From: Rhizophagus sp. LPA8_4_AMF
Taxonomy: Eukaryota > Glomeromycota > Glomeromycetes > Glomerales > Glomeraceae
Reading direction: 5' to 3'
Assembly (NCBI GenBank): GCA_021464525.1
Contig: JADRCO010001340.1
Span: forward strand, 1 to 20,131
DNA: 20,131 nt
This document shows positions 10,552 to 20,108 of this stretch, piece by piece; the stretch's first letter is position 1; the number at the start of each line of letters is the position of its first letter. Below the pieces are notes generated by a model that did no database searches, was not told where the DNA came from, and was given only the letters and a program-made list of their open reading frames with translations. The position numbers and the translations under genes were made by a program.

Positions 10552-11882
10552 GACTCCGAGGGCCGAGCAATACATAAGAAGGTAACATCAACAAGCTCTT
10601 CTGACTCTGATTCTGATTACGATGAATCTATGGAGCAGATCCATGATGAACTCACGTGCAAAGAAATGGTGAGGTTAGAAATATTAGTGGCAATTAAGTC
10701 GCAGCCTAACATTGACTTTGGTCTCAATGATGAAATAATTGACGACAAACCTATTGACTCGAATTACCCGATCAATTCTTAAAGAGAAGAAATCTCAGTA
10801 CAAACATAACCCAGTCAAATCAAAGATTGTGTAGTAAAGTTGGCATAACCGCAGAGGCATATAATGAATAATTTTTAATACCACATATGCTAATGCAGGG
10901 TAATTTAGGGAATCTGGATCGGCTAATTAATGGATAATAAATCACCAGTGGAGATCCAAGGCTTTTTATGTTTTGCGTCAATTGTAGCGATCAACTGCGG
11001 AGGAATCTTAATTATAAAACTCTGGGTATGTTGGAATGCTTCTGGTAAGAAAACAAACCAAAAATGTTCACTACACAGACATCTCCCTGCTTGTGTTCTT
11101 CTGCATAGTAGTAATAATATATGAAATGTCATCCCAAGGTCTTTTATCAATTGAGATCCTCAAAGTCATTTTTTCGGGAAATGTAAGCTTATATTTAATA
11201 ATCGCAGGAGCACTTATCTATTTTCGCAATAATCAATCCAGGGAAATAATGATCTTGAAAGAGTGTAAAAAACGAACTTCAAAGAATGCATACAGAGAAT
11301 AAATGGAGAAATGATACAGTTTCCTAAGGTAAGTAATCGCATTTCACCTAGTTTTGAAGGTGGTGCTAATACTTAATCACACATGCCTTTTCTAGCCGTT
11401 TCAAGAACTTCCTCCACAAGTTACACATCCACAGGTCATCACTCTGTTTATGATGATGACATCAAAATGTACTGGAGTGAGTTCGTGGCTATTTTCATCA
11501 AAGAAGGAAAAAAAGGAAAAAATCCCCTATGCAGATGTAAAATATGTTATCTCAAGCAATTGGCCTTAGTTCTGCCACATTGGCCAATTGCTATCGCCAT
11601 CAAAGGAAACCAAGGTCTACAACGATGGATAAAATCATTTCATGGATTGAGAAAAAGGGGAAGAGAGTAGTTAGTTTTGTGAGTAATAGCAGTAGCATAA
11701 CGATTATGATGAAATTAGCAGTAGTTAGCAATGCGGAATAGTGGGAAGGAACTGCCATACCCACTTTATGGGCATTTAGGGGCGGGCAAATTCCTCCCTT
11801 GAAACATCACTACCCATTCTTTTCACATTATTTTACATAGCCAACTGACTCCTTTATCATTCATAATTCAAAAATATAATAA
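10552..11882 (+). pseudogene. Less AT-rich island with broken coding blocks, including a helix-turn-helix-like block
   Basis: This block has a more even base composition than its flanks. An open plus-strand frame at 10552-10782 reads an acidic SSSDSDSDYDESMEQIHDEL stretch followed by CKEMVRLEILVAIKS and ends at a stop. A hydrophobic frame at about 11087-11240 (LLVFFCIVVIIYE and LYLIIAGALIYF) could hold two membrane segments. A Ser/Thr-rich frame from 11383 leads to DDDIKMYWSEFVAIFIKEG. An overlapping frame from 11544 reads LSQAIGLSSATLANCYRHQR and then KPRSTTMDKIISWIEKKG, which resembles a Cro/cI (XRE) type helix-turn-helix: QAIGLSSATL as helix-turn-helix, then KPR and a closing helix. An AATAAAA poly-A-like signal lies at 11877. 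The blocks do not form one clean gene, and I recognise no full-length family. It may be a gene or repeat remnant with several breaks. Confidence 0.4.
11740..11800 (+). promoter_or_regulatory. GC-rich stem-forming segment at the end of the island
   Basis: GGGAAGGAA near 11740 can pair with TTCCTCCC near 11792. Between them GCCATACCC and GGGCAT can form inner pairs. This is one of the most G/C-rich short stretches in the window and would sit in the 3' UTR of any plus-strand transcript. A role is not established. Confidence 0.3.
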
Positions 11883-12042
11883 AAGGTTTTACTTTGATTC
11901 TTTACTAATCGTGTGTGTGAGTTTTCGTGAAAAAATAAATTTTTATTAATACAAAAATAAAATTTGTTGAATTTGTTAAACTTATACATGATGAATTTTC
12001 TATGCTAAATAAAGCTATATGCTTTAAAAATATTTTTTCAGT

Positions 12043-12444
12043 CTAAACCTCGTACATTCTTTCGCTTTGTCTGCGATTATGATTATTACCACCATTACTA
12101 TTACCATCACGAGTATGCCACACTTCTATAAAAATTAAGACATCAACTCTAACGACCCAACGTAACATCCTACTTTCGGTTTGTGCCATTTTTGCTTCAA
12201 TTGAGTTCTTTATAAAGACATTCTTAGGTTATTTCTATTCAATTTATTCAGGTATATAGAGAAAAGCACATACCTTAATATCATTTTTAAATAGGTCTAG
12301 TTTAGTTTCAAGAGATGAGCTCATTCATTCTTCTTGTTTCTCTAGGAATTCTTTCAAAGAATACTTAATTTCTTGTTGTAAAGGCGACTGTGATGAATAA
12401 AAACGTTTAGCAAAAATTTCACGACTAAATTTTAAAAAATTCAT
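12043..12444 (-). pseudogene. Probable DUF1640/MCUR1-like mitochondrial protein gene, one in-frame stop
   Basis: Two minus-strand exons are proposed, 12444-12274 and 12222-12043, separated by a 51-nt intron (GTATGT to CTAAG) with matching phase 0. Exon 1 starts MNFLKFSREIFAKRFYSSQS, a basic amphipathic start with an RFYSS cleavage-like site typical of mitochondrial presequences, then PLQQEIKYSLKEFLEKQEE, a TGA stop, and at once MSSSLETKLDLFKNDIK in the same frame. Exon 2 reads NVFIKNSIEAKMAQTESRML, RWVVRVDVLIF and a polar Asn-rich tail ending in TAG. DUF1640/CCDC90 proteins have a coiled coil followed by an LRW-type hydrophobic segment near the C-terminus, which fits here. The stop at 12327-12325 makes it either a young pseudogene or a 76-residue protein starting at the next ATG (12324). 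The family call rests on short similarity and is uncertain. Confidence 0.45.
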
Positions 12445-13063
12445 ATTAGGTCGCAGGGTTTATTCAGTTCTGGACTATAGGATAACGGGATAGAACACTT
12501 CTGTTTTTTATTATTTTCTTAATTACCGACAGAACAATAGAACAAGACTACCCTCCTTATGACGAATTTTGATAGAATCACATGACGTATATCCAATAAA
12601 ATTCGGAAAAATCTCTGAACCAACCAATTAAATTCTTCAAATTCTCAGAATTCAGAAAAAGATAGATTCCCCTCTGTTACTATGTTAAGCATTTTTATTG
12701 AGCAAGCATACAAAAGATGATATATATGATACAATCAAAGGGTTACTAATTAAGGTGATTTTTTCTGATTTCAGAGTATATATGCAAAAGTGCGAGAAGG
12801 CGGGTAGAAGAGAGCGTAATGCATAACATGAAAATAAAATCTTCTTACATTATACGGCCCTATTATTTAGGCTGGTGATTTCCGTTTAAGAAAATTTTTA
12901 TTAATACAGACCGCAGGATAAAAAATAAATACAAATCAGGTCATTACACCCATGATACAGGTGATAGAAGTAAGAAGTAAAATAAATACAAAGTTCAGGA
13001 CTTCGCCCATGGTAATTGATTTAGGCGAACATTGTTCACTGAAATTTCTATCCTAAGACTTTA
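12445..13063. other. Intergenic region
   Basis: No gene is seen. An imperfect direct repeat is present: AAAATAAATACAAA followed by TCAGG and CCCATG occurs at about 12921-12953 and again at about 12978-13011, a period of about 58 bp. The rest shows no structure I can name. Confidence 0.35.
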
Positions 13064-14220
13064 TTACAGTATCTGAATTTCCTGAAGATTGCTCGATGAC
13101 CTATGCTTTCTCGTTATACAGATGAGTCTGCCTTTTGTGACTCTTCCAACAGCCTGATGATTGATGATGATTTTGTTGCGCTTGATGATGATGATGTTAT
13201 TGAGTTGGAGGATAAGCATTAAAGCTTCCTTCATACCTGCATCTTCGTACACAACAAATAGAGGCGGCTTCGTCAGCTTAAATGAATGTTTCCCTTCAGC
13301 ATCTTGCATGTATTTCATGAAGTACCATTTTTCCGCATCTGTCACAAACCCCCATACTTTGTTAAACTCAGGTTCATCATCCATTTCATCTGCTTTGCGC
13401 TTACGACCTAGCGATGATGCCGACTGTACAGTAGCTTGTGCGAAGCTCTGCTTAAAGTCATCCTTTTTGACCTCGATAAAACCCATGACTCTCCCGGTCA
13501 TACGTGATTCAATACTATAGTCAAGATTCCCACTCCCATTTTTCCCCTCGATCAGCTTCTCTGGTACGATCTTTGCTTGATCTTTAAATGGGTATATTTT
13601 GGAGGCGAGATAAGTATATGAATAGATGCTTTTGGTGACCTCATAGGATAAGTCGATAGGTGTTGTTGCAACACGAGTCTCCAGTTCATCAAAAAGCTTA
13701 CGCAACACTACTTTGTATTTCTCATTCTTGGTGTCAACACAACCACAGTGAAAAATGGGGATATACATCAGTACTAGGATTCTGATCATCTCCAAGACCG
13801 TAGAGTTCACACACTTTCGGAAAGGTCCATTCGTTGAAGGGTTTCGAGGGAGTCTCAATGACACAGTAAACTTGAGATTATTTTTTGACACAAACAACTG
13901 GAGCATTTCACGAAGGTCTTGATCATTCCTAGGGAGTATTTTTCACTGTCATTTAACATGCTAAGTACTGCTCCATCATTCTCGAGTGCTGGAGTCTGAT
14001 TTATATGCGTATGGAATTTTTAAGACCTTCAAGAATTGCATGTTTGATAACTACAGTACACTTGAAACCCTTTGACCAACGATAACATCAAACTCTGTAA
14101 TACAACAACTAGGTTAAGACAGTAAGTAATTTGACGTGAAGCATCGTTTCCCGGGGAAACGGTTTCATAATCTGAAGATTTCAGCGACCTCAGGTCGCCC
14201 AAATTTCTTGGCAAAATATT
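13064..14220 (-). pseudogene. Fossil Crinkler-type gene with PD-(D/E)XK-like domain
   Basis: The longest open stretch contains the block ATTPIDLSYEVTKSIYSYTY, then KIVPEKLIEG, NLDYSIESR, GFIEVKKDDFKQSFAQATVQ and WGFVTDAEKWYFMKYMQDAE, ending near PPLFVVYED. The arrangement D, E-x-K and a later Q fits the PD-(D/E)XK (restriction-endonuclease-like) fold known from Crinkler (CRN) family proteins, which are expanded in Rhizophagus. Partial family-like blocks continue towards 14220, including LQLFVSKNNLKFTV. The element looks broken, with roughly two to four breaks, and its 3' end runs into a GAT/ATC-rich low-complexity stretch near 13150-13195. The preserved central block suggests a fairly recent loss. 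Composition is less AT-rich than the surroundings, which fits transfer or a different insertion history, but that is inference. Family confidence is fairly good; limits are approximate. Confidence 0.65.
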
Positions 14221-15723
14221 TTACATACCATGGACAGACTTGTTGAGATGTATGGTGCTATCTTAATGTCTATTTCGCGTATTGTATTTTAACATCTACA
14301 TTACTAAGAATACAAAATTGTTTTTCAAAATAATAAATTGGTTTGTTACTTTAGATAAATATTAATAAAAACACAAAAATGGAATTTTATGCCTTATTAA
14401 ATGACTGTAAATCTCACATTATTATGGGGTTAAATGTATTAAACAACAAAAAAATATGAATCTTCAATCCATGTTAATAAAAAAAATCTTCCAACCTTGA
14501 TATCTTGGAAATTGTTCATTAAGTGAAGAACTCTTAATATATTATCCAATAATCAAGAATTATATTTACATCACCAAATATGTAATATTATTATTTCATC
14601 TAATAAAATTTATAAAACTTCAATTTAAATTATTTGAAACAATTATAATTAATACTACCAGAAAGTACTTTTTCTTTAAGAAGAATAAAAATTGGTTGGT
14701 AATATTTGAATTTTTTGAATTTGTAACTAAGTGTGTTCTCAAGCACCTAACTCAATGAATCGGAAATGAAATTTTAGTTAATAAGTTGCAGATCAGTGAG
14801 TTAACATTCCAATGAATAAAAAGGGAGGTCCAGACCATCTTTTTTTTTCATAGAGTTTCTCTGATTGGCCAAAAAAGCATAATATATCTTAATTTGTAAG
14901 TATTGGTTGATGTTGATTTCCAATTTTATCTATTTTTACTTCAATTGATCACAATACTTGAGCAAAATCTCAATCATTAGCCAATCTTATTGAGGGAGAT
15001 GCGTGAGAACGCCCTAAATTTGTTGATGCTGAAAATTTTTTAAAAAGGAAGAGCCATACTAATTACACTTATTGCTGTATTTTACAATAATTTATCATTG
15101 TAAATTATTTTGTTTAAATGCAAATTAAATAAATTAAATTAATATTACATAATGTCTTAATAAAGTAATAATTTCTGTTAATTTTAATTCGATTAATTGT
15201 TTTTATTTTACTTATAAATAAAAGTTTATATAGAATGTACTCAAAATACCATACTTATCTTTGGTGGTAACATTAGGTAAGCTTAGGATTAGGGTAAAGG
15301 TTAGGAAGATTAATTTAGGATGAATTATTTTAACCTTTAATGCTGACGTTGGGTTGATTAGGATTAAATGTTTTGGCCAATGAATGAAATAACCGAGTTC
15401 AACTATCATAGCTACATTTAGCCATGGCCAAATCACATGAATTACATGCCTTAATGATTACGCTGTGCATCAGATGTATATTGATACTTGACATACGTCA
15501 CTTATCACATAAAATTGAGTTATAATTAACCATTAAATTTACCAGTCTTACAAATTTTATTATCAAACAAATTTATCACAAAAATGCACAACTCAAAATA
15601 TCACTTCATTAAGATTTTCAAGTAAATTCTACAATAAACAATTTTACATTATAATCAAATAAGTATAAAATTTTCATAATATATGTAATATTATCATTAT
15701 AATTTAGAATTCTTTTTGATCTA
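14221..15723. other. Long AT-rich intergenic region downstream of gene B
   Basis: No gene is supported. Frames at about 15212-15436 have no conserved features. A G-rich patch at about 15276-15315 contains TTAGG repeats and a single TTAGGG but no array. The end next to 15723 is the probable 3' UTR of gene B, and I see no AATAAA on its strand. Confidence 0.4.
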
Positions 15724-18174
15724 TTAATAACAAATTTTAATTTCAAATCTTTGTCCATTGAGTTCATTACTTGCAAATGCAGTGATTTTATTTGCACCAA
15801 AAGATAATCCAAAGTTAATACTTCTATTGTCAAGATTTGCATCTAAATAATAGTGATTAAATTGTATTAATTATCCATTTCCATTAAAAAAAATATGGTA
15901 TCTAAAACTTACCTGGAAGATCAGCATTTAATACACCAAGTAATTTCATTCCTGGTTCATCAACATATGTTGCAGATTCTTCATTTGTACAATAAACTTC
16001 AAATTTTGTATGTGTTTGACCTGATTCGGGTTTAAAATTAAAAGTGAAGGTCTGATCTGATGAAACCTCAGTGCCTCGTTTGACCAAAGAAATAAATTTA
16101 GCAGTCTCCCCAAATTGAAAACCATAAGTATGGTTAAGAATAGTTGAAGCAATAACTTTATTTCCTAAATTATTTAAATTTGAATTTATAAATAATAGTC
16201 CATAATCCGTCGCTCCACGTGAAATTGCAGTTGATGGATGTTCAGTATTTGAAATAATTTTCACATCATGATGGAATTCTTGTTTAATTCTTCTTTGTAA
16301 ATATTTATTCTCACTGAAACGTCCAACTAAAAACATTGCTGAGCAAGTTTCTTTATTATTTGAAAGTTGGATATGTATTAAACGAATAATTCTATCAATA
16401 ACAGTATCAAACATTTTTTTTACGTCATTATGTTTAATATCAATCAACCAGTTAATTTCTTCCATAATTTCTCTTGTTTCTTCACTGACATTTTGTAGTA
16501 AAGATGGAAAATTTTCCTCAACATCTAACGTATAATAAAATTCCGTATTATCTGCTGCAAATAACTTCTTTATGTGTTGACAGATATCATAAAGTTTGCA
16601 CAGTCGACCAAAATCAAAAGTTCCTTTTAATAATGGATCAATCCCATATTTTTCACGTAAAAATGTAATGATTTCTTTATCAATAAATATACTTCCACAG
16701 AAATCTCTAACGTGTGTGATAATTTCGCTTAATTGTAATGGATTATTTTCAACCAACTTGTGAGTAGTTATATCTATAGTACTATCACCGCAGTCAACAA
16801 CAATAAATGGCTCTATAATATTTAAATGATAATTAATCGAATAATTCCTTTAAATTAAAAATAATTAATTACAATCTTACCTCTTGTTGATAGCAAGTTA
16901 TATTTCTGTAATTCATTTTTTATACAATATATTGCTGCAGCCTCAGCTGTAATAAAAAAGAAACAAAAATTAAATAAAAAAAAATGAATTTGATTAATTA
17001 TTAATTTTCTTTTTTTCTTAAAACTCACATTCTGTAATAAATTGTATCTTTTCAGAAGATTTATTTTTAACGAGTTTTGCATTATGTACACGTTCTCTCA
17101 TAATAGCTTCATCTTTTTCTGAATACTCCATAGAAACTGTAAGAACTAATAATACATTTTCAAAGTATTTAATATTTGGATAACTTCTTGCAAGTAAACG
17201 TTTTATATCCTTAGAGATTTCAATTAAATAAATAATTTAATTAATATTAACGTTAAGATAATTCAGATAATGTGTCCTTATAGATTTCAATTAAATAAAT
17301 AATTTAATTAATATTAACGTTAAGATAATTCAGATAATGTGTCTTACCTTCCCAATATCTCTAAGCTGATCAGGGAAATATTGATACCGATAAGGATTTG
17401 ATTTTATATTACTTTCCGACAAGTTACCCAGACGTAATTTGTATAATTCAATAAATTTGGGATATTTACTAAATTGAGTATCGCAGCATAACATTTCATA
17501 TGCATTATGATCAAGAATTATATCACTTTGCTGATACGAATTACTTTGGAATATTCTTCGTTCTCCAACATTATGAAAAGAGTGAGCGTAGGAAGCTGAT
17601 CTAAAGTCTAACCCAACCACGACTTGAATATCGGAATAAATCCCGGATTTTTCTGTATCTTTTCCTAAACCTTAAAAATGAAGAAACAAAAACCATTTTA
17701 ATATTTAATCAAATTGATAATTTTTAAATGCATTATTTACTTACTTAATGAGTATAAAGAGGAATTATCATTTTGGTTATCAATATTATGATTATTTTGT
17801 TCACTTTCTTTGTTGATTAAAGGCTTATCTTTATGTACTTTATTATCATTTTTTTTAACTTTATCTAAATTTATTATTCCTAGACTATTTTGAATATTTT
17901 GAGAGATTATTTCAAGTTGTTGTAGTTGTTGTAATTCTTCACTTTTTTGATTTTCTAAATTTTTAATATGTTGTTCAAGTTCATGATGATTTTCATTTTT
18001 TTGAAGTTCAAGTTGTTTATCTTTTTCTTGAAGTTTTTCTTTTAAGGTTTGAATTTCTTGTTGAAGATTTTGATTTTGTTGTTTAAGATTTTGATTTTCT
18101 TCTACTAGATGAAAACATTTTTCGTTTAAATTATTAAAATCTTTTACAAGTCTTCCAATTACTTCCGATGTCAT
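15724..18174 (-). CDS. Gene B: coiled-coil plus Hsp70-like protein with altered ATP-binding loops, complete, 6 exons
   Basis: Proposed minus-strand exons are 18174-17745, 17670-17348, 17209-17029, 16946-16881, 16812-15913 and 15842-15724. All introns are GT-AG with agreeing phases, giving 2019 nt and 672 residues. Residues 1-100 form a Gln-rich coiled coil (EENQNLKQQNQNLQQEIQ), followed by a polar Asn/Lys linker to about 158. The Hsp70 part has VVVGLDFRSASYAHS (160-174), TESEAAAIYC around 312, VVDCGDSTID (338-347) and AMFLVGRFSEN (492-502). Relative to gene A, each glycine-rich loop has lost a key glycine: DFG to DFR, CGGIT to CGDST, VGGFS to VGRFS. The beta-type tail follows and ends EIKICY and a stop, with no lid. 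Exons 3 and 4 (181 and 66 nt) match exons 4 and 5 of gene A exactly in length and phase. Intron 2 is doubled by a tandem duplication. It is probably a pseudo-ATPase or scaffold, or a gene under relaxed constraint. Confidence 0.82.
17207..17340. repeat. 67-bp tandem duplication filling intron 2 of gene B
   Basis: Two copies with a 67-bp period (17207-17273 and 17274-17340) differ at about one position over most of their length. Each contains GATTTCAATTAAATAAATAA and ATTAACGTTAAGATAATTCA. The pair extends the intron from about 71 nt to 138 nt. The duplication also copied an acceptor-like TCTATAAG at about 17283-17276 on the gene strand. Using it would lead to a stop within eight codons, so the distal acceptor at 17211-17210 is chosen. 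Confidence 0.85.
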
Positions 18175-18233
18175 TATCTTTGACTTTTTTCTTTTTCGTA
18201 TAATTTAATTATTCAAAAAATCACATATACTTT

Positions 18234-18241
18234 CTTTTATA
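18234..18241 (-). promoter_or_regulatory. TATA-like box of gene B
   Basis: The minus strand reads TATAAAAG, 60 bp upstream of the gene B ATG at 18174, in the position seen in genes A and C. Confidence 0.45.
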
Positions 18242-19354
18242 ACGAAAAATTATTAGTATGAAAAATGAGTAACTTTGTGTACCAAACATCTTGATCTAAA
18301 CTTTTTAAGGCATCTAAAAAAAAATGATGAAATACAACTGGATGTAAAATTTTATTATGTAAGAATAAAGTGACGTAAATAATATTATTTGAAAAAAAAT
18401 GTTATGTAATTCCCAATAATACCACTACATTATTAATACATGGGGGAGAAACACTTGTTTTAATTGTTTAATGAACAAATAAAAATATTTTTTCCTTTTC
18501 GAACTTTCAACATAGAAAATAAATGACAGAAGATTTCATTTTTGTCGGACATGAATCTTATTTAATTATGAACGGTAATAAAAATTGTTTCCATGATTCA
18601 ATCGCTGTTCTTTGTGTATTAAAAGTAATGTGACCATGAATAAACTTATGCTTCAAACGAATAGTGAATCATAAGATCCTTTATCCTATTATAATTTGCT
18701 ATGAAATATTAAGGTGGTACACAAAAAGTGACGTCCGTGTGCATTTCTACAAAGAATTTGTTGAAAGTTGTGATGGCATATGTTATTATATTATTGAGTC
18801 AGAAATCATCATAGTTGAGTGTATGTGTAATGTATTCAGAAATATAATTATTCTCCATCATTTTATGATGCTTGAAAAAAATTTATATAGCTATAATTCC
18901 ATTTTAATTGGTACAGAACAAATTAATTTATGAGATACAAGAGGTTATTGTAAAAAATTTGACAATCTAACCTATTTATTATAAATAATTAACATAGAAC
19001 GTATGCACAATATTTGTATTTTAAACGTCACTTCTTGTCATACTTTCATGAGGTTAAAAATGATATTCTTTCAACTGGTTTTAATAAATTCGTATATAAC
19101 GAATGGAATAATCTGTCATTATTACACAATGTTTATGACATAAATTTACGTTAAAATCAATATACGGTATTACTGATTTATATATTTAATAATTTGAATA
19201 AATCTTTTAAAATTATTTAAATTACAAACTAAGAATTTTGTAAAACATTTACTACTCTAGTCTTAGTGTTTAAATAATCCAAGATAAATAAATAAATGAT
19301 GATAATTTAAATATAAAAATAAAATATTGTTAATTTGATTTATCAAAAGACAAT
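18242..19354. other. Intergenic region between genes B and D
   Basis: No gene is supported. A plus-strand frame at about 18664-18933 starts with GTG rather than ATG and has no recognisable features. It lies in a slightly less AT-rich patch (about 18710-18850) that may be an old repeat fragment. The end near 19354 is the 3' UTR zone of gene D. Confidence 0.4.
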
Positions 19355-20108
19355 TTAAAATCCATCTAAAGATAAAAAAAAACAAATTATAAATTAATTA
19401 TTTGCTTTATAAAGAAATTTTTTTTTTTTTAAGAGCTTACCATCAGGAATTTCCAGTTCATCTTGTTCTTTCGAATGAAGGTTCGGATTATTATATACTT
19501 CATCATCATCTGTAAGAGATATATATAGTAAATAAAATTAAAAATAGTATAAAATTGTTTGTTATTACGTAAAATTTTCACCTACCATCGACATGTTTTT
19601 GAGTTATTTCTTTTTCGTCATCTAATTTTCAAATAAAAGTCGCGTTTAATAAATTGAATTGATATAATAATGATTTTATTTGTTAGTAATTTACTTACCA
19701 TTTAAAAATATTTGCAATTTTTTAAATTCTTTGGGTAATCTTTCATTATAATCTAAATTATAAAATAAACAAGTAGATTTATTAATATTTATTATTATAG
19801 AAATATTATTATTTCGAATATAAAATTCAAATGTATTACCCTCAAAAGTACTAATTATTTTTGATGATTTGTTACTATTCTGCTTATTTGATTTATTAAA
19901 ATCGTCAACTAAAACAAATATCTATTATTAAACATCATTATACGATAATTCAACGCTGTAATGTTAATAAATACTTACTATTGTTAGGAATGTTAAAATC
20001 ATACGATTTACTATGAAACGCTATTAGTAGTAAAATAAAGTATTTTAATAACTAAATTATTATAGTAACCAAAAAATATTATTTATACGGTTATACCTTC
20101 TTGTTCTT
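19355..20108 (-). CDS. Gene D: 3' end of a gene with a chain of tiny phase-1 exons (partial)
   Basis: Proposed minus-strand exons are 20108-20097 (tentative), 20020-19979, 19908-19840, 19752-19699, 19621-19586, 19509-19441 and 19365-19355. Each internal exon (42, 69, 54, 36, 69 nt) is a multiple of three flanked by phase-1 introns. The encoded tail reads AFHSKSYDFNIPNN, IDDFNKSNKQNSNKSS, KIISTFE, DYNERLPKEFKKLQIFLN, DDEKEITQKHV, DDDDEVYNNPNLHSKEQ and DELEIPDDGF, then a stop. It is acidic, polar and probably disordered, with no known domain. The 5' part lies outside the window. RLPKEFKKLQ reminds me of C-terminal tails of expanded Rhizophagus kinase-like proteins, but this is a weak recollection. 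The intron between 19839 and 19753 has a weak GTAATA donor and is open in frame, so those two exons may be one 210-nt exon. The splice model is good for the four 3' introns and tentative at the 5' end. Confidence 0.6.

Noticed and set aside
13150-13195. GAT/ATC microsatellite-like tract as an independent repeat feature
   Set aside because: It is short and imperfect; treated as low-complexity sequence at the end of the fossil gene.
13161-13520. Plus-strand frame of 119 residues
   Set aside because: It is antisense to the Crinkler-type fossil, whose strand carries the family motifs.
15276-15315. TTAGG-rich patch suggesting interstitial telomere repeats
   Set aside because: Only one TTAGGG is present and there is no regular array.
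15618-15842. Minus-strand frame starting at the last exon of gene B
   Set aside because: It uses another frame; the phase from exon 5 gives NLDNRSINFG, which matches gene A, and an earlier stop.
16855-17091. Minus-strand frame reading through the exon 3 to exon 4 junction of gene B
   Set aside because: It contains a poly-A/T intron, and only its EAAAIYC part is coding in the spliced gene.
18664-18933. Plus-strand frame of 89 residues between genes B and D
   Set aside because: It starts with GTG and shows no domain or splice context; the chance of an open frame of this size is not small.
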